Source of the DNA: Lyophyllum atratum
Lineage: Eukaryota > Basidiomycota > Agaricomycetes > Agaricales > Lyophyllaceae
DNA: 64,000 bases
Reading direction: 5' to 3'
NCBI GenBank assembly: GCA_014905825.1
Contig: JACGCN010000030.1
Coordinates: 558,001 to 622,000 of the forward strand
Part shown: positions 34,129 to 44,682 of the stretch, in pieces
How positions within the stretch are numbered: position 1 is the stretch's first letter
How the letters are laid out: each line of letters starts with the position of its first letter
Translations under genes and position numbers: made by a program
Notes under the pieces: model-generated
Seen by the model: the letters and a program-made list of their open reading frames with translations, nothing else
Told to the model about the DNA's origin: nothing
Database searches by the model: none

Positions 34129-35919
34129 CTAACACTTGATGAAATTCCCGACAATCATCGTCGGGATCCCCCACTTGTCTCTCCGGATCGTGAAGGAAAA
34201 ACAGCAATTGACAAAGCCTTCCTCTGTGTTCTCCTCTTTTCCCTCCTCCCCTTCCTTTTGCTTTGCTGCGATAGCGTTGAGTTGCGGTCTGTAGCGCAAC
34301 ACGCATGACGTCAGCACCGCCTTCTGGCTCGAGTCGAACGCGACATGGCCATATTTCTATCACGGCGTTCAGCTGGCTTACACGCAGCGAAGGATTACAT
34401 GGCGTACCTCCCAGTAGTTGACAGCAGACTCTTCAGCCATGAGCTCGTATATACAGAGACGGCCCTAAGCGAAGGTCAGTATGCGCTACCATGGAGGGAA
34501 AAGACACGTACATCTCGCATCATGTACCCATCGACACCAATGAGCTCCGTGAACTCGCGATTGCCCTTGTAAATCTCGCCTGTCCGTCGCCATAAACATG
34601 CAGGGACACCCATTGCGGAGAAAACGCGGTCATAGTCGAGCAGCAGGCGCTCAAACGCCTCCTCGATGAACACAAGGTCCTGCACAGAATTGGCATCAAG
34701 CCCATAACGACCGACGTTAGGGTAGGGGTGCTTACAAGATCCCGTAATGACTGCGCTACAGCCTGAAGATTCAAGTCAGCGACTATAAATGGACAGAGCA
34801 GGGATAGCGGCGGCTTACGCGGAATTTAGGGCGTAGCACCGACAGAGGCTGCAGAATTTGCTGCTTCGAATCCTGCGAGACGCTATAAAAGGATCAGCAA
34901 CCATAGGCCATGGCCGCTGAGCACGGCGTACTTTCTATCCATCCAGCGCGACAACCGCGCGTAGCCTTTGACATAGTTGTACGGCTTCAACAACCCCGCT
35001 TCATACTTACTGCGAATGACGCGGTTCAGTCGCTCGTTGCGCGAGCCAGACTCCTGGTCGGCCGCTGTGAGCAAGAATTTCTCCGTCTTCGTCGCAGCGG
35101 GAAGCACGGGTGTGGAAGCCTCTACCGGGATCTCGCCCGTGAGTGCTGGTGGTGTGGCCTCAGCGGTGTCGGTGCTGGAGCCGCTGGTCGAGACATCAGC
35201 AGAGAAATTGGGCTGTGTCGGTTGGCTGGTAGAATTTGGATATGACAGGACCGATGATCCGAGATTGGTAGGCGGCGACGTAAAAAACGAGCCCTCGTCC
35301 AAGGTTTCCAAAAAGTCGCTGCAGCAGCGTGTTGGAAGGGTCGAATGGTATGCGCCGAATAGCATGCGCACCTCAATACCGAAAACTCGTTCCCCAGCGT
35401 CTCTGGCTGATACAAAAACTGGCCCTGCGGCACGCTCATGGGCCACGCAGAGTTCGTGGACGACTGGGCGGGTGGGGGCGCCTGATAGACCGTAACTGAT
35501 GATGGAATTAGCACCAGGCGATGCTTTGATGCAGGGACTTGCCTGGCGCAAAGGTCCGCGACATGTCCACGCCCAACGCGGTAGGCTGTTTGTCGGTGAC
35601 CTTGGGTCGTCGCTCGTCGTGACATAGGTGCCCAATTTCCCGTTTTATACTACGCGACGCAGGTGGTCAGTAAATATGTCGACGAGAAACGACAATGTAC
35701 ACACCAGCGCTGGCAGGGCCTGCCCTCGTCACAAGTCATATGGCTGCGCCTGCAGTACAGACAAGCGTGATTGACTTTTCTCCTCTTCGTCACCTTTTTC
35801 TTTCTCGATCCATCGTCTGGGGCAGCAGCCAGTAGTCCAGTGCTGGTCGCGGTGGAGGTCGAAGCAGACGCTGCTTTCTGGGCAGCAGCAGGCTCAGAAT
35901 ACGAGGTGAACGTAGACAT
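34129..35919 (-). CDS. ERT1: ERT1/AcuK-type Zn2Cys6 transcription factor, gluconeogenesis regulator
   Basis: Nine exons give 458 residues: complement of 34129-34356, 34408-34464, 34512-34679, 34736-34762, 34819-34882, 34932-35318, 35372-35495, 35543-35649 and 35705-35919. The zinc cluster near residues 50-80 reads VNHACLYCRRSHMTCDEGRP then CQRCIKREIGHLCHDE, with the six cysteines spaced as in binuclear clusters; an intron splits CQR-C. A nuclear basic run KKKVTKRRK precedes it. The C-terminal PAS-like region (VFSAMGVPACLWRRTGEIYK, CCFSFTIRRDKWGIP) is the family signature. Orthologues activate gluconeogenic and ethanol-growth genes. The second intron (35496-35542 side) has a GCAAGT donor, a GC-AG intron. 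Exon 6 is only 27 nt. Confidence 0.9.
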
Positions 35920-36489
35920 TAGTGCATAGGAGCCAGGAGCGCGGAGATTTGACGAACGGGCGGTAGCCGAGGTGTAGCCGAGGTGCAGCTTTCGATGGTA
36001 TGAAGGGTAAAAGGGACCCTGGGAACACTGGCAAGACCCCAAAAATCATGTGCTCCTCATTGCGTATACGGACATTTATCTGCTACATGCACAACAGCTC
36101 AACTAGTACCCAGTCTACTACACAACCATTCAAGTCAAGAACACGAACCTTTGCATGCCACAACGCACAACATCAAACGATCAAATTAAAGCGGAGAAGA
36201 CGACCGACCGTGAAGCGGAAGGGACGAAGGGAAACATAGTACGTACATCGATCATTACACGAGGGGATGACAACGACGAATACACTGTGCCTACCGCTAT
36301 GTTTTTGTTCCCATTTAACTGCGGCGCGATGCAGTTTATTTCAAATAGGTATGAGTGTGAAAAAGCAATAAGTAACAGTCCACGAGGAAGACGGGGGGAC
36401 AGGATGGGGACGGACGCTGCTTCATCATTGCACTGCCGACGGTCATGAGCAAAAGCAGAAAGAAGAAATACGCCAGACGGATCTTGTCG

Positions 36490-37860
36490 TCATAGGAAAT
36501 CTTCTGCCTTTTTGCGTTTCCTGCCACGAGACTCGTCATTAGCACCAGCTGCCTGTTTCGCATGGAAGTAGCGTTGATGGATGGCACGGTGTTCCTCCTG
36601 TTTTCATAGCGTCAGTGAGAAGTCTTAGCAACAAAAAGCGACGTAACATACCGGAGAGAAATTGGGGTCCTCGTACTTTAGCACCGTTTGCTTCTTGAAC
36701 CCAGGGTTCGTCTGGCCGAGCGCAGGGTTGGGCAGCACCAGCTGCGTAGGCGGAGCCTGCACTTCAGGTGTTTGAGTTTGCGAGGGGGGCGCACCTGGTG
36801 GTGCAGTAGGCTGCTGCACTGCTGGCATAGCAGCTGGGGGTGGGAAGGGAGGCGGCGGCGAAGCCGCAGCGGCGGGGACGAACTGAGGCGGAGGGGGGAA
36901 GGGAGGGCGAGCTAGGCCTGGAGGGCCACCAGGAGGGAAGGGAGGCGGTCCTCCAGGAGGAAAGCCTGGTGGCATTGGGAAGCCTGGTGGAGGTGGCCTG
37001 TATGTAACCGTTAGTAGTCTGCGGAAGCATGAGGGGAGGGATGACATACCCAGGGGGGAAACCAGACATGAACGGGGGGAATGGCGGAGGCTGTCCCGGG
37101 AACCCTGGCGGGGGTAGCCCACCAGGGAAGAAACCAGGCGGGGGCATACCTGGAGGGGGCGACATCATACCCATAGGAGGACCGGGTGTGTTTGATGTTG
37201 GAGGAGCGGCGTAGGTCTGAGGGGCGCCATATACTGCGCCGGAGGTTGACTCGGAGGCTGCCGTCTCGGTGCTGGGACCCACGCCCATGAGCGCCTTGTG
37301 GGCGTCGAGTTGTGCCTTGAGTTCTTCCTCTGTTAGCGGGCGGTTCTCCACCTTGGGGCGCTTCGGAGGGGGCTGGGAAATGGATCCAGCGGAAAGGCCA
37401 AGTTCGATTTCCTTGCGGCGTTTGTAATCAGCGATATCAGGTGCGGGGATGCCCACCATGCCAAAGATTTCGACTTCGTAGCCATCCCGACCTGGGAGTG
37501 CATTTTCGATGCGAGGTAGGCTAAAGACTATGGGTTAGTGGCATGAATGGAGGGAAGGATGGAGGACCCACTTTTCAGGTTCGAGTTTGTGGACCTGCTG
37601 GATGTGGACAGCGAGGCCTCCAGCGGTGTTGAGTCGACGGGGGCACATGTTACATTTGAAGTGCTTCGCCTTTTGATGTTGCATTAGAACTGGAGAAGGG
37701 GTGAGCGTGGGGCAAAGATGGGCAGCATGGAGACACACCCTTCTCATCCTCAAACTCTCGCTCACAATACCAGCACCAGGGGCGAATGATCTGCAATGGT
37801 AAGGCTCTGAATGGGCAGTATATGAGCAGCACCCACCTGCTTGTTCTTTTTCTTTGCCAT
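36490..37860 (-). CDS. BuGZ/ZNF207-like C2H2 zinc-finger protein with Pro-rich tail
   Basis: Six exons give 372 residues: complement of 36490-36597, 36652-36997, 37050-37520, 37572-37689, 37739-37790 and 37837-37860. The N-terminus (MAKKKNKQ) leads into two fingers, [22 protein letters not shown] and [22 protein letters not shown], then [19 protein letters not shown], the BuGZ signature. An acidic/basic linker and a ~220-residue Pro/Gly/Met-rich low-complexity region follow. The C-terminus is basic ([12 protein letters not shown]). ZNF207 homologues bind microtubules and Bub3 and phase-separate; the plant relative SUF4 regulates transcription. I did not identify a clear Bub3-binding GLEBS motif, so the exact role in fungi is open. 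Confidence 0.8.
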
Positions 37861-38144
37861 CGTCGTCGTCGGACGTTCAGGTGGTTGTGGATGGAAAAGT
37901 CGCAGATGGATCACACGTGGACACCGATGCACGTGACCTCTTCTGTCCACGACGGCCTCAGCCTGCCTGCCTTTAGACTCAGAGTAGTACTAGCGAGTAC
38001 CAGTAGTACCTGAAGTAACACTACTAGTATGCACTCAGACAAACACGCTCATGGACGCCATGGAGGCTGAAGATGCATATAATTTTTGCATGTCGGGTAC
38101 ATACTGCCAACCTCCCATCGTACATCTCACAACGGACAACCCAT

Positions 38145-38785
38145 CTATGTCCGTGCAGCACCAGGGACATTCCGCCTCTCCCTTCGGGGCCCACGCTCAG
38201 GGACAGCGATAACGGGAACGATAACGTTGACGGGGATAGAATCAAAGTTGAGGGAAACGAGGAGTTCCTGCACACGAAGCATAAGGAAACAGAAACCGTA
38301 TCATAAATTCTGACAGACCTTTGTTTGGGGGTCCACCTCGAGACCAGTTGCAGAGGTATCGAGGGCAGAGACCTCGGGGACGTAGTTGTCCTTGCGCTCA
38401 CGCTCTTCCTCCTGCAGCTTGAAGGAGATGCCGCGCACCGGGCCGCGTTGAATGCGCCTCATGAGATGGGTGGTGAACCCAGAGATTTTGTTGCGGAGGC
38501 GCTTGGAGGGGACGACAGCCTGATGACACCATTAGCGGAATTTTACGAAACTAAACACGGACGACGCACGACTTCATCGATGATACGCTTGTTGGTGTGG
38601 AAATCAAGTGTAAGGCGGGGGTAGCTGGATATGCTGTTAGATGCAAGTGCAGATTGAGGAGACTGCAGACGGACTATTTTTCGATGAGAACGCGGGAAGC
38701 CCTCTTGGTGGTCTTGGTGCGAACGCGGCCCTGGGGAAACAGTGAGTTATGGTGCTCGCGGACATGGATTCGGACGGCGTACCAT
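38145..38785 (-). CDS. RPS17: 40S ribosomal protein eS17
   Basis: Five exons give 145 residues: complement of 38145-38267, 38319-38519, 38570-38624, 38675-38730 and 38783-38785. The first coding exon is just the ATG, with the intron starting GTACGCC immediately after it. The product begins [20 protein letters not shown] and continues with [35 protein letters not shown] and [20 protein letters not shown], the diagnostic eS17 segments. It belongs to the head of the small ribosomal subunit. It is divergent from the uS8 gene, whose ATG is 352 bp away. Confidence 0.96.
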
Positions 38786-39137
38786 GTTGAATTCGTCGTG
38801 TGTGTCGAGCGAGACGGGTCAGTAAAGATTGGCGAGAGATCCGGAAAGTGCCGAAGTGGCTGATGGTCCTGTATAGTCACAGCCACCAACCCAAAACAAA
38901 CATACCACCAAAAATATTTGCCCGTTCCTCACCGTTGCCGACGACCTCAAGACCTGCTCAGGTAATTAATCCTTGCTGTACGACTGTGTTGCGCTCCGAT
39001 GATAACTGCGCGTTGTTGTGGTGTCCTTGCCACTTTTTCCGACAGCCCGTTTGACTCGCGCTCTCCATAGCACGACACTCATCGGGTCTCAAATCCACTG
39101 ATACTCCTTCCTTTCCCCAGTACCACCCACTAACAAA
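38786..39137. promoter_or_regulatory. bidirectional promoter between eS17 and uS8
   Basis: A 352-bp spacer separates two divergently transcribed small-subunit ribosomal protein genes and must contain both promoters and 5' leaders. No single known box was recognised with confidence. Short pyrimidine-rich leaders precede both starts. Co-regulation is inferred from layout. Confidence 0.6.
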
Positions 39138-39925
39138 ATGGTTCGCGTATCCGTCCTCGTACGTCCTGTCTTTTTTATTTCGACACCCCACGCTAACCTC
39201 CTGGCCTCAGAACGACTGCCTTGTACGCAATATTCGATTTAGTCCTGGATTCATATTGACCGCAGCTCTAGAACAACATCGTCAATGCCGAACGCCGTGG
39301 CAAGCGTCAGGTCCTCGTCCGACCGTCCTCCAAGGTCGTTGTAAAATTCTTGAGCGTCATGCAACGCCATGGTAAGCGTCTCTCGCCCTTTCCTTTCTTC
39401 GCTCCCATCCCGGAGTGATAACTACGATTCATGCGGTCTCGCCTCCACGCATGTCTCGTTTTAACACTCCGGAACACAAACGCATTTTGTCCCTCGTAAC
39501 CAAATAACGTGTCTCCCCAAACCTATGGAGACGAGTTCACTGTAGTGACTACATCCTTTTTATTTCCTGTGTACACCCGTTTTCCGTGCACACGCTAACG
39601 TGGTAACCCCAGGCTACATTGGTGAATTCGAGATCATCGATGACCACCGTGGCAACAAAATCGTCATTCAGCTCAATGGCCGCCTCAACAAGACTGGTGT
39701 CATCTCTCCTCGCTTCAACGTCCAAACGACACAAATCGAGAGCTGGGTCAACTTGTTGCTCCCGGCCCGTTCCTTTGGTATCATTATCCTGGTATGTTGT
39801 ACCCTGCGTTCCTTATCTGGGCTCCGCTGACATCGATGATTCAGACCACTTCTTCTGGTATCCTGGACCACGAGGAGGCTCGTCGCAAAAACGTTGGAGG
39901 AAAGCTGTTGGGATACTGTTACTAG
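39138..39925 (+). CDS. RPS22: 40S ribosomal protein uS8 (S22/S15a)
   Basis: Five exons give 130 residues: 39138-39158, 39211-39222, 39272-39371, 39613-39791 and 39845-39925. Exon 2 is a 12-nt microexon encoding NDCL. The product starts [20 protein letters not shown] and continues [29 protein letters not shown] and [20 protein letters not shown], all standard for uS8. The third intron (39372-39612, 241 nt) is far longer than its neighbours and could host a small RNA, as introns of this gene do in some eukaryotes. I found no clear snoRNA boxes. Confidence 0.97.
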
Positions 39926-40193
39926 ATAGCATTGTTGTAGCACCTGTATCATACACTCTATACATAGTGTGTATTCTGGGTCTGTATAACATGCATCGCG
40001 CGCCTTGACCGACCGAAGTGGCAAGCCGATAGGCACGTGGCACGGCGGTTTGTTTGATCATTTGTGCTCTCAGTCCTGTGCTGCCCAGAGTCATCGTGCT
40101 CGACATTGCTCACCGTCAACCACGTCCTCCTCGACGGGTTTTGACATCGTCAGCACCGTCCCTCACCATCCTTCTTACGTACACGACCCAGTA

Positions 40194-41620
40194 ATGACCG
40201 CACGCGACCCTGTGCTTCTTCAAGTCCACGACTCTCAACAGCCGTCGCCCTCGCCTCGCCGCCGCCGTTCCCACTCCACCGCCTCAACTCGCTCGCTATC
40301 CACCAAGCGCTCGCCCTCCCCTGTTATCACCTTCTCCCCAACTCCCCTTTCGGCCGACGCCAAGGGCGTCAAAAACATCACCCGGAAAGTCATCAAGACC
40401 CTGGAAGGCCTGGGTCACCTCGACAATACCGATATGGACGAGCAGGACTGCGAGTCTGACGAAAAATGCGACTTGAATGACGCCAACGAAGTCGAGGCCA
40501 CCCTCAACGGCTCTGCTGGGCCTTCGTCCGAACATCTGCGCCCAAGGCAAAACGGCTCCGCCGTCAGAGCACCGCCCGTCGCCGCGCAAATACCTTCAGA
40601 AGTGGGCACTCCTGCGACATCAGAAGTCAAAAAGATAGATTTCGAAATACCGCGGAAACTGCTTCATTCCTCTATCGGTACGCGTCCTTTCTATCGCGCT
40701 ATCGGCGTCACTCACCTAGCCGATCCAGGATTCTTCACCGTGTACCTCTATGTCTCCAACGGCAACGTCAAGAACGTAGTGCTCGTGCTCTGGACGGCTC
40801 TCGCCGTCATCGTCCCCGCCGACATTGTCAGACTGCGGTCTCCCAGGTTTGAGCGATTATATGAGCGATTCCTTGGCTTCCTTATGCGCGAGAGCGAAAA
40901 GGTGAGCTTGTCCCCTCCATCGCAGAAATGACAACCAGCTGAAGCATATCTCTTTCTTCACCAGAAATCTTCAAACGGAGTGATATGGTACATACTAGGC
41001 GTCAACTTTGCCCTCACCTTCTATCCTCTAGACGTCGCTACAGTCGCGATCCTCATGTACGCTTCTTTCCTTGCTCCCTTTCTTTTCGCCACTGAACCAC
41101 CTCCTTTCAGCCTCTCATGGGCAGACACAGCGGCATCGACCTTCGGCCGCCTTTTCGGCTCCAGGACGCCCCGGCTGCCGCCTCGTACACCGGTCCTCCG
41201 CCTCCCTCTCGCCCCCCGCAAGTCGCTCGCGGGCTTCATTGCTGCCACCATTACCGGTGCCTGTATTGCCGTCGGCTTCTGGAGCTGGGTCGCGCCCATC
41301 CGCAGCGACGTCAGCTGGTCATGGGACGGTGGCGTCCGCTCCTCCTCAAACCTACTCCCATCGCTCGGCTTTGGAGGTGCAGGCCTCCACGGCGCAGGCG
41401 GATGGGCTGGTCTCGGTGTTATTGGTCTCGTAGTTGGTCTAGTTAGTGGGGTGGCCGAAGCTCTAGGTGCGTTCTCCCTTTCGTCCCCTCCGGCGTGGTC
41501 TCACTCATCCTCTTACTAGACCTGGGATCCTTAGACGATAACCTCACCCTACCCATCATTTCAGGTGGCTGCATCCTCGGCTTCTTCAAGCTCCTTGGCC
41601 TTTTTTCCTCCCCACCCTAA
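40194..41620 (+). CDS. DGK1: DGK1-like CTP-dependent diacylglycerol kinase
   Basis: Four exons give 418 residues: 40194-40901, 40965-41056, 41111-41466 and 41520-41620. The N-terminal ~145 residues are Ser/Pro-rich and acidic, probably disordered. The membrane domain starts at IDFEIPRKLLHSSIG, the family's conserved entry. It has hydrophobic segments near VVLVLWTALAVIVPADIVRL, YILGVNFALTFYPLDVA and SLAGFIAATITGACIAVGFW, plus the catalytic-region motif SWADTAASTFGRLFG. The C-terminus DDNLTLPIISGGCILGF is typical. The enzyme phosphorylates diacylglycerol to phosphatidate with CTP at the ER/nuclear envelope and opposes lipin-type phosphatases. The ATG follows the uS8 stop by only 268 bp. Confidence 0.9.
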
Positions 41621-42412
41621 CGATCCTCACTCTATCTCACCTATCTTCGTTGATTTGCTACCATTTACCCCAGATACGTGCCCAGCGCACGCTGCGATTT
41701 AGCACGTAATGATTCCCCGGACTAATGACTTTCGGTGGCCCGTGCTCGCCTTGCCTGCCCGCCACCTCGCCCCACCCCTTCCACTCACTCACGGCGGTAC
41801 TAGACCTTCCCAATCCGCCAAAAAACACCAGATACAGATACAGGCTTGGTGATGCAACTGTTTGTAGACTCCATACTTTAGGTTTAATAATGATCTTTTT
41901 GCGACATGGAAACTAATGCCAACGAGATTGCAACTCATGTGCGGCGAGTTTCTATCTCATCGCGTGGAACTTCTCTAGATTTCTCCCCATACGGTTGTTC
42001 TCCCTCCCTGAATATCCGAACATCTTCCCGCGCAGTGACTCACTGTGACGCAGGCTCCAAGCAAGCGCCCAACGTCAAGGATGATACATCTTCTCCTCCG
42101 CTTTAACAGCCTTCATTCTCAATCCAGATTGGCATCAAACTTCGCAATAAAGTGGGTCAGTGTATCTTAACCTGAATCTCCCCGATCGTCGCTCATGGGA
42201 TGCTCTCTAGCAAATGCAGTCGCTCCGTTGAATGCGGGTCGAAAACTGTAGCCTTCGTTGCAACGCCTCCCTTTTTTCATCGAGACAAATAGGGCGAATT
42301 CTCGATACCAAGATTTGCGCGAAGTACAGACGCAAAATCATGCAGAAAAGTCATCGCCAGGCTACACATACTCTATGTCACGCTCTCATTTCAATTTAGT
42401 ACGAACTGGAAC
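41621..42412. other. no gene recognised
   Basis: A convergent intergenic region between the DGK1-like gene and the tannase gene. It presumably holds both 3' UTRs. No RNA or repeat was recognised. Confidence 0.5.
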
Positions 42413-44111
42413 CTAAGCCTTGCAGACGAACACTGTACCGTTCCACACACTCCTCTGGGGGTAACGACAATGCTCCCTCGTTACCTTCCAATCAGTGCCT
42501 ATGATCGTGTCCGGTGCGACGCCCCTTTCAACCCAGTCCACCGCAGCCCACAGCACGTTGTGCGTGGAGGCATTAACGACGTTCAGTCCTTGACTCTGTC
42601 CGAACGCCCATGAGCCTGGTCCGCTGTTACAGTGATTCATGCCAGGAACCAGGAAAAGGCGGTAGAAGGAATCCAACGACGGCAGCCCCAGGGTTTTGGA
42701 TATCAGGTTGTACATTCGCTTCGAGTTCCCCGACGGGATCGACTATAGGTGCTTTCAGCATAAACCCTCTCTTTAGCAAGCATATACTGACAGGGTCTCG
42801 CCGACCATGATAGGTGACGAATTTACCACCTCGCTTCATGAAAGCGGAGAGGTCCCCATTGAACGTCGACACGCCACCTGGATTGATTTTATCTGCAAGT
42901 GCTATGTGCTTCAAGCCGAAATCACTAAAATCATAGCTTGTATCGTTCAAGACAGCGTTCTGGTACCAATCCTGATTGGCGCTCCGATAAGCGAACTACG
43001 AGGATGGAATGCGGCATGACTGACCGCTATGGGACCAGTGATCGATCCACTAAACGTCGATTGCGCGTTGCCGTCAGCTTCGGTTCCGGGTCAGATCGAG
43101 GGTACAACAGCTTCCTATCTGAACCATATAATAAAGGCTGGTAGATTTTCCGCAAGATACCAACCTGAGGATCTGACAGGCAGTTTGCTGTCCTCGTCTT
43201 AGTGCACCGAATGGCCTCAGGTCGGAAATGACAGTCGTCGGGTTCGGCGATGATACCATCCTTCACACCGTCCAGCCCATCGCACTGGTTCAAGACCTCG
43301 CCTGCGATAACATTCCAAAGTTCCGGTGGGATGAAGGTGGGACTCGCACTTGGATTGGGCGCACCGACGTAGCGTTGCATAATTCCACCCCATCCTAGAA
43401 GGTTGTTCCAATCCGTCGCTGGCGAACCCGCTACGATTCCGTTAAAGTCACCTGGAAACATAAGCGCTGCCTGCGCGCCCTGCCGCCCACCAGTCGAGCA
43501 GCCAAGAAAATAAGATTTGTCATGGGATCGTCCGTAATAGGCCTGAACAATCTGCTTTCCGATGACGGCCTCGACGTGGATGGCCCGGAAGGCGTAGTCG
43601 TTGATGACTTCGGGGTTGTTCAGGAAATATTTGCCGGTATGACCCTCGTGTCCATTGTCCGAAGCGACGACGGCGAAATGGAGGTTCGTCGTATACTTAT
43701 TGCATATCATTGTAGTAAATACCTTCAAGACTCGTTTAGTCCGACTGAACACTGACACGAGTGAAAAGTACGGACACCCTCCAACCCCGCCATTTCCTAA
43801 GCCTAAGAAACGTCCATACCAAACGTCAGGAAGCCATGCCTCTGCATACACTGATGAAGTCGATGTTGTGTTGACGACAAATTGAACGCGGCAAAAGGAT
43901 CAGAAACATATGGGTAGGTCTGGTATGATCCTGGAGTTGGGACATTTGCAGGTACAGAAATGTAGATGGCGTTTAAGATGGTGGTGTTCTCAAGATTTAG
44001 GCTATGTTGCAAAGCGATGCAGGCAGATGCCAGGTCAGTCTGCGCTGAGATATTGCAAAGGACAGAAGGCAGCACGAGGAGAAAGAAGACATAGAAACAT
44101 ATAGGCGACAT
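42413..44111 (-). CDS. secreted tannase/feruloyl esterase family protein
   Basis: ATG 44111 starts MSPICFYVFFLLVLPSVLCN, a clear signal peptide. The alpha/beta-hydrolase core shows RFLGLGNGG, VVASDNGHEG, the nucleophile motif FLGCSTGGRQGAQAALMFPG, and the acidic member near KFVTYHGRRDPV. The catalytic His is in LFLVPGMNHCNSGPGSWAFG, with the Cys after His that pairs with the Cys before Ser in the family's CS-D-HC arrangement. The stop is at 42413. Three or more introns are needed, near 43800, 43700 and 42760-43030; not all joins were resolved. It releases ferulic or gallic esters from plant wall material outside the cell. Substrate choice cannot be read from sequence. Other odd points: none. 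Confidence 0.88.
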
Positions 44112-44682
44112 GCGAGGGACGTGACTTGAAGATTCGTTGGACTGTCAGTTTATATCGTCAACCGCATCGTCTGCCACCGACCAGGTAGAGAAGCTCGCAT
44201 GCAATTCATATCCACAGTTCCTTAAGATCAGTCACTGGATAAAGGTTTTATCCTCGTTGATTCTTCAGTCTTTCAAGAGCTCGCTCAGTGATGGGTCATG
44301 CGGTATCACTGCCGCACATGCATTAGCAGTATGGCGTGGTCTGACTGAATCTGAAGCGCGCGTGACAGGGGAATTGGAGGAGTGCCATATGTGAAAGTTG
44401 TGGATGACCAGGTCATGGCGGAAAGGAGCAGCGCAATCGGTCTGTAGCGATCCAACAGAGGTCAAAACTTGTCGGAGTCGAAGTTATCACATTTTGGTTT
44501 CAAGGAGTATGGAACTTCTGATTTTATGGGTGCAAGCTTAGCGTTCATGAAAACAATAGACATTATAGTTAGGTTGGTGTAGATAGGAAGAAGTGGACAC
44601 GGAAGGACAGTAGTTTGAAAGCGAGTTCGTAGGTGAAGGTGGGTCGTCGACATAAGCACAGTAGCGGTATCTACAGTCTGAT
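44112..44682. other. no gene recognised
   Basis: This is the spacer between the tannase start and the stop of the first three-TM protein. It contains no convincing frame or repeat. Confidence 0.5.
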
